Of a stretch of DNA of 43,305 bases, positions 40,153 to 43,305 are shown in pieces (the stretch's first letter is position 1; each line of letters opens with the position of its first letter). The translations under genes were made by a program, and so were the position numbers. The stretch spans positions 2,511 to 45,815 of the forward strand of contig JAAUZB010000008.1 of assembly GCA_014804775.1 (NCBI GenBank), in the 5' to 3' direction. The stretch is from Roseburia sp. (GTDB lineage: Bacteria; Bacillota; Clostridia; Lachnospirales; Lachnospiraceae). Below the pieces are notes generated by a model. That model searched no databases. It was not told the origin of the DNA and saw only the letters and a list, made by a program, of their open reading frames with translations.

Positions 40153-41436
40153 CTATTCCCATGTTCCTCTGACAATATCCGGAATGCTCTTTTTCTTAAT
40201 ATATATGATTGGAACGACTGAGCACAATAACGCCATTACTCCCGCAGACACCAGTAAGAATGCCGGAGCAATTCCCCATATAATATATCTCACTCTATAT
40301 GCAGCTGCACTGGAAACATCCGGATGACTGCTTAACAATTTATAAAACAGGATCACGATACCGTAAGAAATAACCGAAGCCAGAAACATTTTTATCATAT
40401 TCTCGCCCAAAAGAATCCGAAACACTTTCTTTTGGTCTATTCCTGATATGAGCCATACTCCCAACTCATCTTTTCTGGACAGGATCGTCAACAACTGGGT
40501 AGTCAATATCATTATAAACGACGAGAACGATAACAAAACGGCCAGCTTTGCAATCGCATTGATCAGCCAGTCCTCCTCTGACAATACAGTATCTATTCTG
40601 TTCTGCAGTGTTCCCGTCTCTGCCCCGATCCCATATTCCTCAGCAATACTTTTTATTCTCCCGGCGGCTTCTTCGTAAGTACTTCCATCCGAACATTTAA
40701 AGATAAAATCTACGGAAAGATAACTAGCGCTGCTGGGAGGCATGACCAATACCATATTATCCATTGCCACAGAATAGCTAAGCTGCATTCCTCCTATATT
40801 CCATAAAAGGATCTGCGCATCAAAAATACTTGTATTTTTCTGTAGTACTCCTTCCACCACGCAGCGAGTCCCAGATATCTCATCTACAAACACCGTACCT
40901 ACCGGAATATCTCTGAAATTATATCCCAGATATATCAAACTCTCGTCATTGCTTGCTATCCTATCCGTGTTTCCTTGATATAACTCCAAATCATTGATAT
41001 GGAATGCCGGTCCTGACATATATACCCCTTGGACACAATTGGGATCTGCATCAAATTCCCTGACATGGCTGTTCTGTATTTCCAGTATCTCATTCCAATA
41101 ATCCGTCTCACCGTCAACAGTGATCAGATGAGCGAAACCTACGTAGGACCATTGTCCTACACCGTCGATTTCAGGAGCATTATAAACATCAACTATAAAA
41201 TCTGAACCCGTTTTTTGCGCTAAATCTCTGATATTGGTATTACGGGCAACTCCGTACATTGAAATATCGTCCGCAAGAGATTTATAGATCATATTTTCTC
41301 CGTGGTGCAAAATCAGCAATACGGTCACAGCCGCACACAAAAGCGACAGTGCAAATGATGAAACCGCAATATTGAATACATGCATCTGCCTTTTTCCTAA
41401 AAATCTTTTCCTAATATAAAATAAATAATTGACCAC
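40153..41436 (-). CDS. FtsX-like ABC permease, first subunit
   Basis: 427 residues when started at GTG 41436, which has AGGGGAAAAG before it. A longer reading from TTG 41481 would place the start inside the terminator of purD and has no ribosome binding site. N-terminal helix at about 22-45, extracytoplasmic domain (about 46-280), three C-terminal helices (about 285-410), end SIPDIVRGTWE. The C-terminal KVFRILLGEN-type loop is the FtsX motif. It pairs with the shorter permease to form a heterodimer. No two-component system is adjacent, unlike systems 1-3. Confidence 0.85.
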   Translation of the reverse strand: MVNYLFYIRKRFLGKRQMHVFNIAVSSFALSLLCAAVTVLLILHHGENMIYKSLADDISMYGVARNTNIRDLAQKTGSDFIVDVYNAPEIDGVGQWSYVGFAHLITVDGETDYWNEILEIQNSHVREFDADPNCVQGVYMSGPAFHINDLELYQGNTDRIASNDESLIYLGYNFRDIPVGTVFVDEISGTRCVVEGVLQKNTSIFDAQILLWNIGGMQLSYSVAMDNMVLVMPPSSASYLSVDFIFKCSDGSTYEEAAGRIKSIAEEYGIGAETGTLQNRIDTVLSEEDWLINAIAKLAVLLSFSSFIMILTTQLLTILSRKDELGVWLISGIDQKKVFRILLGENMIKMFLASVISYGIVILFYKLLSSHPDVSSAAAYRVRYIIWGIAPAFLLVSAGVMALLCSVVPIIYIKKKSIPDIVRGTWE

Positions 41437-41462
41437 AATCTTTTCCCCTGTGTAAAATTTAG

Positions 41463-41493
41463 AAAAAGGAGCTTTTCTCAAAGCCCCTTTTTT
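41463..41493 (-). terminator. Terminator of purD
   Basis: AAAAAGG-GCTTT pairs with AAAGC-CCTTTTT around TCTC with one mismatch. On the minus strand it lies 13 nt after the purD stop and ends in a T-run. Confidence 0.8.
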
Positions 41494-41505
41494 AGCATTA
41501 TAAAA

Positions 41506-42783
41506 TCATTTCGCCTTGTCAATCGAACTTCCGATATCATGACGCATATATTTGTTGGCAAAATCAACCCACTCCGTTGCCTCATAAGCCTTTGCGCGGG
41601 CTTCATGCAGATCCTTTCCGGCCGCCGTGATCCCCAGCACACGCCCTCCGTTGGTCACGATCTTTCCGTCCGCGTCAAATTTCGTTCCAGCATGGAAACA
41701 GAAGTAATCGTCTTTGCCGTCAAAGCTTTCCAGTCCTTTGATCTCAAATCCTTTTTCGTATGCTACCGGATAACCGTCGGATGCCAGCACGACACAGACT
41801 GCCGCATTGTCCTCAAACTGCAGATCCACCTCATCCAGTCTGCCTTCCACACATGCCTCCATCACATCGATGATATCGTTTTTCATCCTCGGAAGCACCA
41901 CCTGTGCCTCAGGATCGCCGAAGCGGGCATTGTACTCAAGCACCTTCGGTCCGTCCTCCGTCAGCATCAGTCCGAAGAAAATGACGCCGACAAACGGTCT
42001 GCCCTCGGCAGCCATAGCGTCTACCGTAGGCTGGTAGATATTTTTCCTGCAAAATTCATCCACTTCTTTTGTATAGAACGGGCTCGGCGAGAAATTGCCC
42101 ATACCGCCAGTATTGAGTCCCTCGTCACCGTCTTTCGCCCGTTTATGATCCTGCGCGGAAGACATGATCTTGATCGTTTTTCCGTCCACGAAAGAAAGCA
42201 CGGACACCTCACGCCCCGTCATGAATTCCTCAATGACCATGGTGTTGCCCGCAGTGCCGAACTTCTTATCCTCCATGATCTCCCGCACACCTGCCTTCGC
42301 TTCTTCGAGGTTATTACAGATCAATACCCCTTTTCCGAGCGCAAGACCGTCCGCCTTCAGCACGATCGGCATTTTGGCAGTCTCCAGATACTTTAACGCC
42401 GCCTCCGGCGAGGTGAAATTCTCATAAGCCGCCGTCGGAATATGATACTTTTTCATCAAATCCTTGGAAAATGCCTTAGAGCCCTCTAAGATCGCCGCAG
42501 CCTTCCGCGGACCGAACACCTTTAATCCCTCTGCCTCAAAGACATCCACAATACCGCCAACCAGCGGATCATCCATGCCGATAATGGTAAAATCGATCTC
42601 TTTTTCTTTTGCAAAAGCTACAAGCTTATCAAATTCCATCGCACCGATCGGTGCGCACTCCGCCAGCGCAGCAATTCCCGCATTCCCCGGAGCACAGTAT
42701 ATTTTATCGACTCTCTTACTTTTTGCGACGCTCGTCACAATGGCATGCTCGCGACCGCCGCTTCCAACTACCAATACTTTCAT
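41506..42783 (-). CDS. purD: Phosphoribosylamine-glycine ligase
   Basis: Joins glycine to phosphoribosylamine with ATP, the second step of purine synthesis. 425 residues. N-terminal GSGGREHAIV, the ATP-grasp segment ADGLALGKGVLI, and metal-binding EYNARFGDPEAQVVLPR identify it. GGMGNFSPSPFYT is the family-typical loop. AAGGAG lies before the ATG. It follows purN by 20 bp and is the last gene of the pur operon, being followed by a terminator. Confidence 0.96.
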   Translation of the reverse strand: MKVLVVGSGGREHAIVTSVAKSKRVDKIYCAPGNAGIAALAECAPIGAMEFDKLVAFAKEKEIDFTIIGMDDPLVGGIVDVFEAEGLKVFGPRKAAAILEGSKAFSKDLMKKYHIPTAAYENFTSPEAALKYLETAKMPIVLKADGLALGKGVLICNNLEEAKAGVREIMEDKKFGTAGNTMVIEEFMTGREVSVLSFVDGKTIKIMSSAQDHKRAKDGDEGLNTGGMGNFSPSPFYTKEVDEFCRKNIYQPTVDAMAAEGRPFVGVIFFGLMLTEDGPKVLEYNARFGDPEAQVVLPRMKNDIIDVMEACVEGRLDEVDLQFEDNAAVCVVLASDGYPVAYEKGFEIKGLESFDGKDDYFCFHAGTKFDADGKIVTNGGRVLGITAAGKDLHEARAKAYEATEWVDFANKYMRHDIGSSIDKAK

Positions 42784-42803
42784 TTGAATTTCTCCTTGTT
42801 CCT

Positions 42804-43305
42804 TTATTCCTCAATCCGAACATGTCCGTCCACGACAGACACCCTGCCGTTTGCAATCAGGTCAATAGCTTTTGGCAGGATCAGCCACTCCGCCTGTTCC
42901 ATCACACGGCGCTGCAATACCTCCGGTGTATCCCCCTGCTGTACCTCTACCGCCTTTTGCAGGATGATCGGTCCGGTGTCCGTTCCCTCATCAACAAAAT
43001 GTACGGTGGCTCCGGTCACTTTGACTCCGCGGGCGAGCACGCCCTCGTGTACCTTCAGCCCATAATATCCCTTGCCGCAGAATGACGGTATAAGGGACGG
43101 ATGGATATTGATGATGCGGTTGCGGTATTCTTCTATCATCATTTCTGGGATGACAACGAGAAAACCTGCCAGTACCACAAGATCCGGCTGATACGAATTC
43201 AACTGCTGCAACAACGCCCGGTTAAATTCATCCCTGCTTTCATACATTTTCGGAGAAATGCAGACTGCATCAATCCCGTTTTTCTTTGCACGCTCTAATG
43301 CGTAC
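42804..43305 (-). CDS. purN: Phosphoribosylglycinamide formyltransferase, 3' part
   Basis: Transfers the formyl group of 10-formyl-THF to GAR in purine synthesis. About 167 C-terminal residues are in the window; the first 35-40 are beyond the right edge. The frame stays open to the edge (YALERAKKNGIDAVCISPK), so the ATG at 43247 is internal. INIHPSLIPSF holds the catalytic Asn and His, and FVDEGTDTGPII the catalytic Asp. purD follows directly. Confidence 0.95.
   Translation of the reverse strand, partial: YALERAKKNGIDAVCISPKMYESRDEFNRALLQQLNSYQPDLVVLAGFLVVIPEMMIEEYRNRIINIHPSLIPSFCGKGYYGLKVHEGVLARGVKVTGATVHFVDEGTDTGPIILQKAVEVQQGDTPEVLQRRVMEQAEWLILPKAIDLIANGRVSVVDGHVRIEE

Noticed and set aside
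40153-41481. Longer N-terminus of the first FtsX-like permease from TTG 41481
   Set aside because: The start would lie inside the purD terminator hairpin with no ribosome binding site; GTG 41436 has a good one.
41497-41522. TTGACA and TATAAT on the minus strand at the end of purD as promoter for the FtsX operon
   Set aside because: The spacer is only 14 bp, the -35 is part of the purD coding end, and the transcript would start directly into the purD terminator.
41539-42396. Open frame of 285 codons on the plus strand opposite purD
   Set aside because: It is antisense to a well-conserved purine gene, has no ribosome binding site and no recognisable protein features.
42804-43247. purN as a complete short gene starting at ATG 43247
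   Set aside because: The frame continues with typical PurN sequence to the window edge; the gene is truncated by the window, not short.

Overview
The window looks like the chromosome of a low-to-moderate GC Gram-positive anaerobe of the Clostridia, most likely Lachnospiraceae. The reasons are strong AGGAGG-type ribosome binding sites, tightly packed operons with ATGA overlaps, a T-box leader on ileS, a DUF4317 protein, a DUF4179-like anti-sigma/ECF pair, a type-2-like IleS and an M32 carboxypeptidase. No rRNA, tRNA, insertion sequence or CRISPR array was seen. The species cannot be named from the sequence alone.

Layout. (1) 1-9.3 kb is visibly AT-rich accessory DNA: the 5' part of a ROK repressor with a large palindrome upstream; an ABC exporter with its own two-component system (system 1); a TetR regulator with an alpha/beta hydrolase; an HTH-orotate phosphoribosyltransferase fusion next to pyrF; and a His/Cys-rich repeat lipoprotein. 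(2) 9.4-16.1 kb holds an Rpn-family protein, a second two-component system with its ABC exporter (system 2) and a cytoplasmic GH13 glucosidase. (3) 16.1-20.9 kb holds a DUF3795 protein, two SHOCT membrane proteins, a flavodoxin-family protein, the short remnant of a HAD phosphatase gene, an anti-sigma gene behind a frameshifted ECF sigma gene, and an SDR oxidoreductase. (4) 21.0-27.1 kb holds a DUF4317 protein and a third exporter/two-component module (system 3), of the lantibiotic-immunity or CprABC-KR kind. (5) 27.1-38.3 kb is mainly housekeeping: CarD-like regulator, KDG kinase, glycogen phosphorylase, T-box controlled ileS, DHH phosphoesterase, HAD phosphatase and M32 carboxypeptidase. (6) 38.3-41.4 kb is an FtsX-type ABC operon, followed by purD and the 3' part of purN.

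How the genes work together. The most striking theme is three complete response regulator/histidine kinase/ABC exporter modules within 25 kb, with no bacteriocin precursor visible. Each module has its own helically phased (11-bp) direct repeats upstream of its genes. System 1 has TTAAG repeats before both the regulator and the exporter. System 2 has TTCA repeats exactly 15 nt upstream of two similar extended -10 promoters. System 3 has a perfect 11-bp tandem repeat in the divergent promoter region. These look like separate, insulated envelope-stress or peptide-sensing circuits.

Other points worth attention are the HTH-OPRT protein that has lost several catalytic residues and may be a pyrimidine-intermediate sensor, the two-repeat His/Cys lipoprotein, glycogen phosphorylase translationally coupled to ileS under an isoleucine T-box, and a one-base frameshift in the ECF sigma gene.
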